From: Microbispora sp. NBC_01189
GTDB taxonomy: Bacteria; Actinomycetota; Actinomycetes; Streptosporangiales; Streptosporangiaceae
Reading direction: 5' to 3'
Assembly (NCBI RefSeq): GCF_036010665.1
Contig: NZ_CP108581.1
Span: 3,081,501-3,145,500, forward strand
Length of the DNA: 64,000 nt
Shown here: one piece after another, positions 41,136 to 49,785 of the stretch
How positions within the stretch are numbered: the first letter of the stretch is position 1
Layout: the number at the start of each line of letters is the position of its first letter
The notes under the pieces: generated by a model
The model's input: only the letters and a program-made list of their open reading frames with translations
Told to the model about the DNA's origin: nothing
Databases searched by the model: none
Program-made: the position numbers and the translations under genes

Positions 41136-41333
41136 TCAGCAGGCGAAGGAGCCGCACGAGTAGCCGTAGCCGCCGCCGTAACAGCACACCTGGCGCACGC
41201 CGTTGTTGCAGGGGCAGTCCGGGCCGGGCTGGCTGTAGCCGGGGCACCAGCACGGCACCGCGGCGGACGCCTCGGTCCTCGGCACGAGGCGGGCGAGCAG
41301 GCGGTCGCCCCAGGACTGGATCGTGTGAAACAT
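41136..41333 (-). CDS. Cysteine-rich peptide precursor, 65 residues with eight cysteines
   Basis: ATG 41333 follows GAGGAG at 5 nt. The leader MFHTIQSWGDRLLARLVPRT is amphipathic, not a Sec signal (no long hydrophobic run), and ends EASA-AVPC, an Ala-x-Ala cleavage site. The mature part would be about 41 residues with Cys at 28, 30, 40, 42, 50, 51, 60 and 65 (CWC, CPC, CC, C, C) and many Gly and Tyr. Eight cysteines fit four disulfides. The following genes (MauE, S26 peptidase, thioredoxin, ABC exporter) fit export, cleavage and oxidation of this product. Loose likeness to the methylamine dehydrogenase light chain is seen in the cysteine pattern only. Function unknown. Confidence 0.85.
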   Translation of the reverse strand: MFHTIQSWGDRLLARLVPRTEASAAVPCWCPGYSQPGPDCPCNNGVRQVCCYGGGYGYSCGSFAC

Positions 41334-41689
41334 CGGGACTCCTCAGTTGATCGCGGGAGCGGTCGCCTTCACGTTCTCATCGCTGTGGCAGAGATCAACG
41401 GGGAGGATTTCGCGGCGGGGTCCGGCCGCCGCGGCGCGCGGGGGCGCCCGGCGGTGACATGCGGACCATCGCCGGCCGTGACCGGAGAATCGGCATACGT
41501 GACATCCGCCGCCGTGAAAAGTTCACGCCCCGGTCCGCTCGGCACCGGCGGACCCCGTCCAGCCCGTACGCCTGGGCGCGCGCGAGCACCACTGGGCGGA
41601 GTGATTCCGGCACGGGGCGGTGGGCTCTCGACGGCGGGCCGGCCGGAAAAGTGATCGGTGCGGGAGGTGACGTGGAGACAGCGTGCGAG
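41334..41689. other. Intergenic region upstream of the cysteine-rich peptide operon
   Basis: About 360 bp without a convincing gene. It must contain the operon promoter (read leftwards), but no clear -35/-10 pair stands out. TTGATC at about 41395 on the minus strand is the only -35-like hexamer near the start. Short frames here have no ribosome site. Confidence 0.4.
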
Positions 41690-41777
41690 CGGTTACCGGG
41701 CCGCGTACTGGCGCGGGGATCGCTAACCGAGATCGGTTACCGGGCCGCGTACGGGCGCGGGGATCGCTAACCGAGGT
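41690..41777. repeat. 44-bp tandem duplication at the 3' end of the hypothetical gene
   Basis: 41690-41733 and 41734-41777 differ at two positions only. Each unit begins CGGTTACCGGGCCGCG and ends with TAACCG-like sequence, so each can fold into a hairpin (CGGTTA pairs with TAACCG). The second copy supplies the TAG stop of the gene at 41767. It looks like a duplicated terminator. Confidence 0.8.
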
Positions 41778-42213
41778 CGGGGGCTCGCTGAGGTTCGAGC
41801 TGTCCCCGCCAGGAGGGCAGACCCGGGGCGGCCTCCCGGTGGCGCGGCCTGAACGCCTCCGCCATCGCGCGGAACGTGGGGCAGGGCCAGCGCCACATGC
41901 AGCTCCTGCACCGCAGGATCGGGTTCGCCGGGTCGCTGGAGATGCCGCCCGCGTCCCTGGGCTGGTGCAGGTCGAGCAGCCGGATGCCGAGCTCGGAGAA
42001 GCACAGCAGCTCGTCGCGGGCCTCGGCGAGGAAGTCGAGGTCCTCGCCGACCAGGCGGGCGCTGATCCGGACGTACCCCTCGCGGTTCAGCAGGCCGCGC
42101 AGCGGCTCGGCGGAGGCACGCCACGACGAGGCCTTCTCGGTGCGCGCCTGGACCGTCTCCAGATGCTCCCGCAGCACGCGCCGCTGGAAATCCTCGGGAA
42201 TGTCACTGTTCAT
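41767..42213 (-). CDS. Hypothetical protein with C-terminal cysteine/tryptophan motif
   Basis: 148 residues from ATG 42213; no clear ribosome site, and upstream codons to 42282 are open. Residues 1-90 are charged and helical (EDFQRRVLREHLETVQ). Near the C-terminus RCRSCMWRWPCPTFRAM has three cysteines that could bind a metal. No membrane segment. I do not recognise the family. The stop falls in the 44-bp duplication, so the final residues may be changed from the ancestral end. It lies on the same strand as the cysteine-rich peptide operon but 430 bp upstream of it. Confidence 0.65.
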   Translation of the reverse strand: MNSDIPEDFQRRVLREHLETVQARTEKASSWRASAEPLRGLLNREGYVRISARLVGEDLDFLAEARDELLCFSELGIRLLDLHQPRDAGGISSDPANPILRCRSCMWRWPCPTFRAMAEAFRPRHREAAPGLPSWRGQLEPQRAPDLG

Positions 42214-42490
42214 GTTGCTGTCGGGCCCACTGTTCCGGGTTCTGGCCGTGGATCTCCCCAATGGTGAAGATCGACGTCGCATTCCCAGGCGCCCGTCCTC
42301 CTTTCGCGAAGTGACGACCAGGACGCGGAGGTTCCGGGGCCTTCCAACCGGCGACGCCGGTGTCGCACAGCGTCAAGCTTCGCGCACTCCGCGTTTACGT
42401 GCGGCCGGAATCGGGGACAAAGGGCGGACGACTCTTCGACGAAACCCGTGGAACGTGACCCGGGGCCGGGACGACGCTAGTGTGCGCGTC

Positions 42491-42841
42491 GTGGAGCTGA
42501 AAGTCGCGACGCAATCCCACGCCGGTCAGGCCGTCATGGCCGTATTCGGCGAAATCGACCTTTATACCGCGCCCCGGTTGCAGACGGAGTTCACCCGCCT
42601 GCTGGACACCGGGCCGGACCGGGTGGTCATCGACATGTCCGGAGTGGAGTTCTGCGACTCCACGGGCATGAACGTGCTGCTCTCCGCGCTCAAGCGGCTG
42701 CGGGAACGCGGCGGCACGCTGGAGGTGGCCGCGCCGAGACCGGCGGTACGGAAGATCCTCCAGGTCACCGGCCTGGACTCGGTGTTCACCGTGTACGACG
42801 CGGTGCCCGCCGACCTGCTCACCGCCGAACACCAGGGCTAG
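42491..42841 (+). CDS. STAS-domain anti-anti-sigma factor
   Basis: 116 residues, a single STAS domain: AVFGEIDLYTAPRLQTEF and VIDMSGVEFCDSTGMNVLL, where the serine of DSTG is the usual phosphorylation site. Such proteins bind and are phosphorylated by SpoIIAB-like kinases and so free a sigma factor. The start is uncertain: GTG 42491 or GTG 42482, with no good ribosome site for either. It ends 4 bp before the glycosyltransferase ATG, which suggests a shared transcript. The kinase-type protein at 33595 is a possible partner. Confidence 0.9.
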   Translation: MELKVATQSHAGQAVMAVFGEIDLYTAPRLQTEFTRLLDTGPDRVVIDMSGVEFCDSTGMNVLLSALKRLRERGGTLEVAAPRPAVRKILQVTGLDSVFTVYDAVPADLLTAEHQG

Positions 42842-42845
42842 GCGT

Positions 42846-43592
42846 ATGAGGGACATGGCAGTGCCCGAGCCGGACACCGCGGTGGTGATCCCGGCGAAGG
42901 ACGAGGCCGAACGGATCGGCGCCACCGTGAGCGCCGCCCTGAAGCTGCCCGGCGTGGATCTCGTGGTCGTGGTCGACGACGGCTCCTCCGACGAGACCGG
43001 CCGGGTGGCCAGGGCGGCCGGCGCCCGGGTCGTACGGCACAGCCGCAACCGGGGCAAGGCCGCGGCGATGGAGAGCGGGGCCGAGGCCGCGGGCCTCCTG
43101 GACGCGGACCACGCGCGTCACCTGCTGTTCCTCGACGCCGACCTCGGCGAGACGGCGGCGGCGGCTCTCCCGCTGATCGCGCCCGTGCGGGCGGGAGAGG
43201 CCGACATGACCATCGCGACGTTCGCGACCAGGGTCAAGCTCGGCGGCCACGGCATGGTCGTACGGCTGGCGCGCGACGGGATCAAACGGCTGACCGGCTG
43301 GGAGGCGACCCAGCCGCTCAACGGGCAGCGGTGCCTCACCCGGGACGCCTTCGAGGCGGCCCGCCCGCTCGCGCACGGCTTCGGCGTCGAGACCGGGATG
43401 ACCGTCGACCTCCTCAGGAAGGGCTTCCGGGTGGCCGAGGTCGAGGTCGAGATGTCGCACCGGGCCACCGGCACCGACTGGCGTGCCCAGATGCACCGGG
43501 CGCGGCAGCTTCGCGACGTCGGCCTGGCCCTCGCCGCCCGCGAACCCGTGGTGCGGCAGACCATCTCCACGGTCCGGCCCTCGCGCGGTTAG
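42846..43592 (+). CDS. Family 2 glycosyltransferase
   Basis: 248 residues, GT-A fold, no membrane segment. VIPAKDEAERIGATV and VVVDDGSSDETG form the nucleotide-sugar site, LFLDADLGE is the DxD-like metal motif, and EATQPLNGQRCLTRDAFE the acceptor region. It resembles polyprenyl-phosphate mannose or glucosyl-3-phosphoglycerate synthase-like enzymes; the exact substrate cannot be read from the sequence. The neighbouring MptB-like gene uses polyprenyl-phosphate mannose, which makes a mannosyl donor role plausible. ATG 42846 is 4 bp after the STAS stop; ATG 42855 is an alternative. Confidence 0.88.
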   Translation: MRDMAVPEPDTAVVIPAKDEAERIGATVSAALKLPGVDLVVVVDDGSSDETGRVARAAGARVVRHSRNRGKAAAMESGAEAAGLLDADHARHLLFLDADLGETAAAALPLIAPVRAGEADMTIATFATRVKLGGHGMVVRLARDGIKRLTGWEATQPLNGQRCLTRDAFEAARPLAHGFGVETGMTVDLLRKGFRVAEVEVEMSHRATGTDWRAQMHRARQLRDVGLALAAREPVVRQTISTVRPSRG

Positions 43593-43607
43593 CCGCCCCG
43601 TACGGGC

Positions 43608-45209
43608 GTGACCGGCCCGGCCGTGTGGTGGAATTCTCGGGTGGAAGCGCGGACCGTCGCCGGGCCGGCCGTGGCCGTGGCGGCGGGCGGCCTGTCGATC
43701 ATTCTCACGATCGCGATCGGGGTCCTCGGGCCGTCCGCGATGGTGCCGGAGCTGCCCGGGCCGCCCGGGCAGGCCGCGTCGTGGCAGCCCCCCTGGTCTT
43801 CGAACCTCGCCCCCGACGGGCGTCTCGTCATCGCCATGGCCGCCGCGGCCGTCGTGCTCGGGGCGATCGGCCTGGCCGCCGGGCTGATGTGCGCCGACCG
43901 GCTGCCGAAGGCGCGCACGCTCGTTGTCGTGGGATGTGCCGCCGCCGGGGTGCTCGCGTTCCTGCCGCCCTCGGGGTCGGCCGACCACCTCAACTACGCG
44001 GCGTACGGCCGGATGGCGGCCCTCGGGTACGACCCCTACCTGACCGTGCCCGCCGACCTGCCCGGGGATCCGGTGATCGGCCGCGTGGAGGAGTGGGCGA
44101 GGACCCCCAGCGTGTACGGCCCGGTCGCGACGGCCGTACAGGCCCTGGCGAGCCACGTGGGCGGCGACTCGGTCCGCCTGACGGTCTTCGTGATGGCCCT
44201 GGTCAACGCCGCCGCCTTCGCCGCCACCGGCCTGCTGCTGCACCGCGCCACTGCGCCTGCTAGCGCGCGTGCCACCGCTCACGCCACCGCGCCTGCTAGC
44301 CCGCGTGCCACTGCTCACGCCACTGCTCGGGGCACGGCCGGCGACTCCGTACGGCAGCGCCGGGCGGCTCTGCTCTGGACGGCGAACCCGCTGGTCGTCT
44401 ACCAGCTTGTGGCCGGGATGCACCTCGACACCCTCGCGGTCGCGCTCGTCGTGGCCGGGCTCGTCGCCCGCCGGGGCGTGCCGCTCGGCCTCGGCGTCGC
44501 GGTCAAGGCCACCGTCGGCGTGGTGGCGCTGGGCACGGCGTGGGAGCTGCGCGGCAACCCGCGGCGGCTCGCCCTGGTCGCCGGGCTCGCCACGGTCACC
44601 GTCGTCGCGGCGTACCTGCTCGCCGGGCCCCACTCGCTCGACCAGCTGCTGAACGCCAGCAGATCGGTCTCGCTCGCCACCCCGTGGGCCCTCGGCAAGA
44701 AGGCCCTGCAGGCGGTGTTCGGGTCCGGGGCCTACCACGCCTGGATCCAGGCGGGGTCGCTGCTCCTGCTGGCCGCGCTCGCCGTCCTGCTGCTGCGCGG
44801 CCGTCCGACGGCGGAGCGTGAGGGGGCTGAGCGCGAGGGACCGGTCGTCGCCCTCGCCGTCGCGGTGGCCTGGCTGTTCGCCACGCCGTACGCGCTGCCG
44901 TGGTATGACGGGCTGGGCTTCGCGCTGCTGGCGCTGGTCGCCTGGCCGGGCATGGAGGCGTTCCTGGTCGCCCGGCTCACCGTGCTCTCGCTGGCCTATC
45001 TGCCCGCGCGCCAGGCGCACCAGCCCCGCGACCTGACGTGGCTCGTCGACGTGGTCAGGCAGTGGGCGGCGCCGTCGCTTCTGCTGGCGCTGACGATCGC
45101 GCTGCTGTGGTGGGCGGCGCGAGCTGCAGGGCGTGTACGGAGGCCGCCAGCGTCAGCGGCACCGCGACCGTCAGGGCCATCGCCGGAATCGCGATCCCCG
45201 AGTCGTTGA
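43608..45209 (+). CDS. MptB-like polyprenol-phosphate mannosyltransferase (GT-C fold)
   Basis: 533 residues with about twelve membrane segments. SADHLNYAAYGRMAALGYDP and TPSVYGPVATAVQ are the typical MptA/MptB motifs with the catalytic acidic residue near the first outside loop; AGMHLDTLAVALVVAG and ATPYALPWYDG follow. These enzymes extend alpha-1,6-mannan of lipomannan-type polymers. A cytoplasmic loop carries a 36-bp repeat. The last 155 bp overlap the opposite-strand gene at 45055. Start GTG 43608 is uncertain; GTG 43641 is an alternative. Confidence 0.85.
   Translation: MTGPAVWWNSRVEARTVAGPAVAVAAGGLSIILTIAIGVLGPSAMVPELPGPPGQAASWQPPWSSNLAPDGRLVIAMAAAAVVLGAIGLAAGLMCADRLPKARTLVVVGCAAAGVLAFLPPSGSADHLNYAAYGRMAALGYDPYLTVPADLPGDPVIGRVEEWARTPSVYGPVATAVQALASHVGGDSVRLTVFVMALVNAAAFAATGLLLHRATAPASARATAHATAPASPRATAHATARGTAGDSVRQRRAALLWTANPLVVYQLVAGMHLDTLAVALVVAGLVARRGVPLGLGVAVKATVGVVALGTAWELRGNPRRLALVAGLATVTVVAAYLLAGPHSLDQLLNASRSVSLATPWALGKKALQAVFGSGAYHAWIQAGSLLLLAALAVLLLRGRPTAEREGAEREGPVVALAVAVAWLFATPYALPWYDGLGFALLALVAWPGMEAFLVARLTVLSLAYLPARQAHQPRDLTWLVDVVRQWAAPSLLLALTIALLWWAARAAGRVRRPPASAAPRPSGPSPESRSPSR
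44247..44318. repeat. 36-bp direct repeat inside the MptB-like gene
   Basis: 44247-44282 and 44283-44318 are near-identical (GCCACTGCGCCTGCTAGC and so on), followed by a partial third copy. It encodes ATAPAS-ARATAH twice in a loop between membrane segments. Confidence 0.8.
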
Positions 45210-47364
45210 GCAGGAACCCGGCGAAGGCCGCGGTCAGCGCGCCGATCAGCCCCGCCCGCAGCTCGGGGGCCTTGGCGTAGGCCAGGCTGAGCGCCGCCGC
45301 GCCCCACCGCGACGGCCGGGCCAGCACGAGGAACAGGAACGCCAGCGCGACCACCGACAGCAGCGTCAGCGGCAGGTTGCCCAGGGTGTGGAGCATCGCC
45401 CCGAGCTTGCGGCCGACGACCGAGCCGCCGTCGCCCCCGATGATCTGCTGGACGAACGCCCCGAGATGGGTGCGCTGATCGGCGGGGCGCAGCCAGTCGG
45501 CCACCGCGATCAGCGAGATGAGCGCCGCGCCCGCCAGCCCGATCACTCCGAGCCGGAGCACCGACACCCGCCTGCCCGTGGCCAAGAGCACGCACACCGC
45601 CACACCCAGGACGAACGACGGCACGCCGCCGAAGTCCGCCCCCCAGGTCGGCCAGCCGTCCCCGGCGATCGCGAGCAGGCCGTACGCGACGCAGACGGTC
45701 ACGGCGAGCCTCGGCCGGCGGCGCAGCGCGTGGGCGACGGCGGCCAGCAGCAGGATGGTGCCGGTCGAGTAGACGGCGAAGGCCATGTTGCCGAAGCCGT
45801 AGAACCGGCCGCCGGTCACGGGCTCGTACCCGGCCACGGCGTTCACCTGCAGCCGCGAGCCGGTGACCACGTCGGCGAGGAGCGCGAGCGAGCTGACCCC
45901 GGCGACCACGGCGGGCGGCCCGAGCACCCGGCCACGCCACGGCCCCGCGTACGCGAGCCCCGCCACGAGGGCGGCGAAGGCCACGATCGTGCCGAGCAGG
46001 GCGGGCATCGGGTGCCGGAGGCTCCACCACGGCACGAGCTGGGCCAGGAAGATCGACACCGGGAGCGCGGCGCTGACCGTGGCGACCACGCGGGTGGCGG
46101 TGAGCATGCGACGGTGACGCCTGACCACGATCGCGGCGAGGCCGTAGAACAGCAGTTGCGCGCTGACCAGCGCGATGAAGAACGGCTCCCTGACCTCTCT
46201 CAGCACCTGGCTCGCCAGGTCGGCGTCGGCCAGCCCGCGGACCGCCCCGGCCGCGCCCGGAGCCGCGCCGCCCCCCGACCACGCCCTGCCGACCACGCCC
46301 TCGGGCGTGGGGATGCCGAGCAGGTGGGTGACCGTGGCCGTGATGTCGGTGATCGTGACCAGCGCCCGCTGCCGGGTCGAGGCGGCGGTCAGCCATCCGC
46401 GCCCGTACGGCCCGCCCGAGGCGATCGCCACATGGAGGTGAGCGACGGAGCCGGAGTCGGAGATCCCGGCCACCAGGACGGTCGCGCCCTGGGGGACCCT
46501 GGCCAGCACCTCGCCCACCGTCCGGTCGGCCGCGCTCACCGCCCCCCGCCGCGCCTCCCCGTCCAGATCGCCGCCGGTCCAGGCCCGGGTGATCTCGCCG
46601 GCTTCGGCGACGACCAGTGCGTACGGCGCGAGGTCGGGCAGCGCGGCGGGCGTGGCGGCGTACGCCGCGACCCGGCCGGATCCGTCGGCGGCGGCGAGGG
46701 CGGCTCCCGGGCCGATCGCCGCGACCTTCCCCCCGGCGGCGCTGACGGCGTCGGCGAGGAGCCCGAGCCGTGCCCTGAACGGACTGGACCGCTGCGCGGC
46801 GACCAGCGCGGGCCAGCCGGGCACCGACGCCGTTCCGTCGCCGGCGGCGACCGGCGCGGGGATCGCGCCGCAACCCGAGCCGGGGGAGGCCGCCCGCTGG
46901 CCCGCCGAGACCGTCAGCCATCCGGCGGCCGGACAGGTGACGGGCAGGCCTTCCGGGGGCACCGCCCGGGTGGACAGCGACGCGGTGGAGCCGCGGTCCG
47001 CCAGGGCCCACAACGTGGGCGTCCGCTCCGGATCGAGATCCGCCCAGCGCAGCCCGGGCACCCCGATCACCACCACCCGCCCCACCGGCGTGGTCGCGCC
47101 CGCCGGCACGGTCCCCCCCGCCGGCACGCTCTCGGCGGAGGCCGGGCCGGAAGAGAAGGGCAGGACGAGGGCCGCGACGAGAAGCGTCAGCACAGCCGCC
47201 AGGAGCACCCGCACCCCGCGAGCACCCGGACCACGATGGGCGGCCACCGGCACCCGGCGCGGGCCTGGGGTCACCGTCACGCCGCCGCGGCCCGGCGGGG
47301 CGGCGGAACCTCCCCGGCCCGGCGCCGGTGCTGGTGCGGATGGCACTGTTCCAGGCTCCCTCAT
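45055..47364 (-). CDS. Multi-pass membrane protein with N-terminal extracytoplasmic domain
   Basis: 769 residues. A disordered N-terminus, a first membrane segment (about 50-70), an outside domain (about 80-370) and then about ten membrane segments. The outside domain begins VVVIGVPGLRWADLDPERTP and contains TVLVAGISDSGSVAHLHVAI and VTITDITATV, which resemble alkaline-phosphatase/sulfatase-superfamily folds, although the metal ligands look incomplete. Homologues are common in actinobacteria and unnamed. It is divergent from the GT87 gene, and both products may act in surface glycan assembly. Its 3' end overlaps the MptB-like gene by 155 bp. No clear ribosome site before ATG 47364. Confidence 0.85.
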   Translation of the reverse strand: MREPGTVPSAPAPAPGRGGSAAPPGRGGVTVTPGPRRVPVAAHRGPGARGVRVLLAAVLTLLVAALVLPFSSGPASAESVPAGGTVPAGATTPVGRVVVIGVPGLRWADLDPERTPTLWALADRGSTASLSTRAVPPEGLPVTCPAAGWLTVSAGQRAASPGSGCGAIPAPVAAGDGTASVPGWPALVAAQRSSPFRARLGLLADAVSAAGGKVAAIGPGAALAAADGSGRVAAYAATPAALPDLAPYALVVAEAGEITRAWTGGDLDGEARRGAVSAADRTVGEVLARVPQGATVLVAGISDSGSVAHLHVAIASGGPYGRGWLTAASTRQRALVTITDITATVTHLLGIPTPEGVVGRAWSGGGAAPGAAGAVRGLADADLASQVLREVREPFFIALVSAQLLFYGLAAIVVRRHRRMLTATRVVATVSAALPVSIFLAQLVPWWSLRHPMPALLGTIVAFAALVAGLAYAGPWRGRVLGPPAVVAGVSSLALLADVVTGSRLQVNAVAGYEPVTGGRFYGFGNMAFAVYSTGTILLLAAVAHALRRRPRLAVTVCVAYGLLAIAGDGWPTWGADFGGVPSFVLGVAVCVLLATGRRVSVLRLGVIGLAGAALISLIAVADWLRPADQRTHLGAFVQQIIGGDGGSVVGRKLGAMLHTLGNLPLTLLSVVALAFLFLVLARPSRWGAAALSLAYAKAPELRAGLIGALTAAFAGFLLNDSGIAIPAMALTVAVPLTLAASVHALQLAPPTTAARSSAPAEATAPPTA

Positions 47365-47408
47365 GATCGACAACGGTGTGGCCAGGGTCCACGGTAACCT
47401 GCCTGGTT

Positions 47409-48746
47409 GTGACGACTGGCCGCATCGCCGGGGCCCGCCGGCCCGTGTGGGCATGGGCGCTGGCCCTGGTGGCGGTGGCCGCCGCCGCGTCCCCGCTGAT
47501 CGCCTACTGGCTCACCAATCCCGAAGACCAGCGCCTCGTCGACCTCGACGTCTACCGTACGGGCGGCTGGGCACTCCTGCGGGGCCTGCCCGTCTACGAC
47601 GTGATCACACCGGCACCGCAGTTGCTGCCGTTCACCTACCCGCCGGTCGCGGCGATGCTGGCGGTGCCGCTCGCCGCGATGTCCTGGCCGGTCGCGCAGT
47701 GGGTGTGGACGATCGCGATCGTCGCCGTCCTCGCGGTGACGGTCCGGCACGCGTTCCGGGCCTTCCTGGACGGCGTACGCGGCGCACTGGCCGCGCCCGC
47801 GCTGTTCGCCGTGCTGTGCGCCGCGTGCGTGTACCTCATGCCGATCAGGGACCAGGTCAGGTTCGGCCAGGTGGACCTGTTCCTCCTCGCGCTGTGCCTG
47901 CTCGACTGCGTGGTGCGGCGCCCGTGGTGGCCGCGCGGGATGCTCATCGGGCTGGCGACGGCGGTGAAGCTGACTCCCGGCGTGTTCCTCGTCTACCTGG
48001 CCGTCACCGCGTTCGCCGCTCGCGACACCGTCCCTCGCGACACCGCCCCAAGCCACAGCGGCGCCGGCCACGGAAGCACAGCGCAGAGCCACGGGGGCAC
48101 GGCGCAGCGGAGGGCCCTGTTCGTGGCGGTGTTCACGGCGGCCCTGCTCACGCTGCTGCCGTTCCTGGTGATCACCGACGACGCGCGGGACTTCTGGTTC
48201 GGGGCGCTGCTCGACTCGGAGCGGCTGGGCGCGAACGCCGCCACCACCAACCAGTCGCTGCGGGGCATGCTGCTGAGGCTCTACCTGCCCGACGCGCTGA
48301 CCTCGGCCGTCTGGCTCGCCGCCGTCGCGGCCATCGGCTGGTACGGCTTCCGCCAGGCCCGGCGGGCACACCTGGACGGCGACACGATGACGGCGGTGGC
48401 GCTCACCGGGCTGATGGCGGTGCTGCTGTCGCCGGTGGCGTGGATCCACCACATCGCCTGGATCGTGGTGGTGGTCGCGGCCGTCGCCGGGTCGGGACGC
48501 GACCCGGTCCGGCTGCTGGTCGCGGCCGGCGTGTGGCTGTACTACGTGCTGCCCATCCCCTGGTGGGGAGTGTCGATCAAGGCGCTGGAGATCCCGATAC
48601 TCAGCCCGGTCGCCGGGAAGATCGTGCAGAACGCCTTCGGGCTCGGGGCGATCGGCTTGGTCTGGCTGCTCGGGTCCTGGCTGCCGCGACGGCGGGCCGC
48701 TACCGCCGCTACCGCCGGCACCGCCGCCACCACTGCCGCCGGGTGA
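47409..48746 (+). CDS. GT87/DUF2029-family mannosyltransferase-like membrane protein
   Basis: 445 residues, about ten membrane segments. DVYRTGGWALLRGLPVYD and PFTYPPVAAML are the standard motifs; the aspartate in VDLDVYR is the probable catalytic residue. DQVRFGQVDLFLLALCLLD is also typical. Family members (MptC, PimE-like) use polyprenyl-phosphate mannose to branch lipoarabinomannan-type glycans. GTG 47409 lies 9 nt after TAACCT (47395-47400), so the mRNA may be leaderless; GTG 47376 is a less likely start. Confidence 0.88.
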   Translation: MTTGRIAGARRPVWAWALALVAVAAAASPLIAYWLTNPEDQRLVDLDVYRTGGWALLRGLPVYDVITPAPQLLPFTYPPVAAMLAVPLAAMSWPVAQWVWTIAIVAVLAVTVRHAFRAFLDGVRGALAAPALFAVLCAACVYLMPIRDQVRFGQVDLFLLALCLLDCVVRRPWWPRGMLIGLATAVKLTPGVFLVYLAVTAFAARDTVPRDTAPSHSGAGHGSTAQSHGGTAQRRALFVAVFTAALLTLLPFLVITDDARDFWFGALLDSERLGANAATTNQSLRGMLLRLYLPDALTSAVWLAAVAAIGWYGFRQARRAHLDGDTMTAVALTGLMAVLLSPVAWIHHIAWIVVVVAAVAGSGRDPVRLLVAAGVWLYYVLPIPWWGVSIKALEIPILSPVAGKIVQNAFGLGAIGLVWLLGSWLPRRRAATAATAGTAATTAAG

Positions 48747-48826
48747 GCGGTGTGATCGGCTCATGGTTTTCCACAGAACGAGATTCGGCATCCTCACCGC
48801 CGATGCCTGCGGATACTCTGGACGAC

Positions 48827-49747
48827 ATGTCGAAGCTCGCGTACCTGGGACCGCAGGGCACCTTCTGTGAAGCGGCACTGCGACTCCTGGCGCCCGACGC
48901 CGAGCGCCTGCCCTGCGCCAACGTCGGAGCCGCGCTCGACGCCGCCCGCGACGGCACCGCCGACGGCGCGGTCGTCCCGCTGGAGAACTCGGTGGAGGGG
49001 GCGATCACCCAGACCCTCGACGAGCTGGCCAAGGGCAGGTCGCTGCACATCACCGGCGAGGTGCTGCTGCCGGTCGAGTTCTCCCTGCTGGTCCGGCCCG
49101 GCACCGAGCTGAGGCAGATCAAGCGGATCATCACGCACCCCGCCGCGCACACGCAGTGCCGCGGGTTCATCGAGCGCGAGCTGCCCGGCGCCGTGGTGAT
49201 CGCCGGATCCTCCACGGCCGCCGCCGCGCAGGAGGTCTCCGTTCCCGGCTCGCCGTACGACGCGGCCATCAGCCCGGCCATCGCCGGGGAGTACTACGGG
49301 CTCGACGCCGTCGCCTCGGACATCGGCGACCGTTCCGACACCGTGACGCGCTTCATTCAGGTGAGCCGGCCGGGGCCGCTGCCCGAGCCGACCGGGGCCG
49401 ACCGCACCTCGCTCGTCGCCTTCCTGCGCGACGACCACCCGGGCGCCCTGCTGGAGATGCTGAGCGAGTTCGCCGTGCGCGGGGTGAACCTGACCCGGAT
49501 CGAGTCGCGCCCCACCGGCGACGGCATCGGGCGCTACTTCTTCCACTTCGACCTTGAGGGTCACATCGCGGACGCCAGGGTCGGCGAGGCCGTCTCCGGG
49601 CTCCACCGGCTCTGCGGCGACCTGCGCTTCCTCGGCAGCTATCCCCGCGCCGACCGGGTCGCCACGCAGGTCAGGCCGGGCACGGCGGACGGCGACTTCG
49701 ACGAGGCCGCGCAGTGGCTCGGAAAGATCCGCGCCGGGCTCGCTTGA
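48827..49747 (+). CDS. pheA: Prephenate dehydratase
   Basis: 306 residues. It converts prephenate to phenylpyruvate for phenylalanine synthesis. The catalytic domain (about 1-185) has YLGPQGTFCEAAL, VVPLENSVEGAI, and SDTVTRFIQV with the catalytic Thr region. The ACT regulatory domain (about 200-280) has TSLVAFLRDDHPGALLEML and LTRIESRPT, where phenylalanine binds and inhibits. A -10-like TACTCT (48814-48819) lies 8 nt before the ATG and there is no ribosome site, so translation is probably leaderless. Confidence 0.96.
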   Translation: MSKLAYLGPQGTFCEAALRLLAPDAERLPCANVGAALDAARDGTADGAVVPLENSVEGAITQTLDELAKGRSLHITGEVLLPVEFSLLVRPGTELRQIKRIITHPAAHTQCRGFIERELPGAVVIAGSSTAAAAQEVSVPGSPYDAAISPAIAGEYYGLDAVASDIGDRSDTVTRFIQVSRPGPLPEPTGADRTSLVAFLRDDHPGALLEMLSEFAVRGVNLTRIESRPTGDGIGRYFFHFDLEGHIADARVGEAVSGLHRLCGDLRFLGSYPRADRVATQVRPGTADGDFDEAAQWLGKIRAGLA

Positions 49748-49785
49748 CGGGCGGGAGCCACACCGGCTCCGGTAGCCTGTGAGCC

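Noticed and set aside
44036..44275. Small minus-strand frame inside the MptB-like gene
   Set aside because: No ribosome site and antisense to conserved membrane motifs.
45133..47397. 754-codon plus-strand frame opposite the large membrane protein
   Set aside because: Only arginine, glutamine and histidine-rich shadow sequence; the minus-strand frame has membrane helices and a signal anchor.
46589..48826. Long plus-strand open frame continuing into pheA
   Set aside because: Reads through the GT87 gene in another frame; real pheA starts at 48827 where homology begins.
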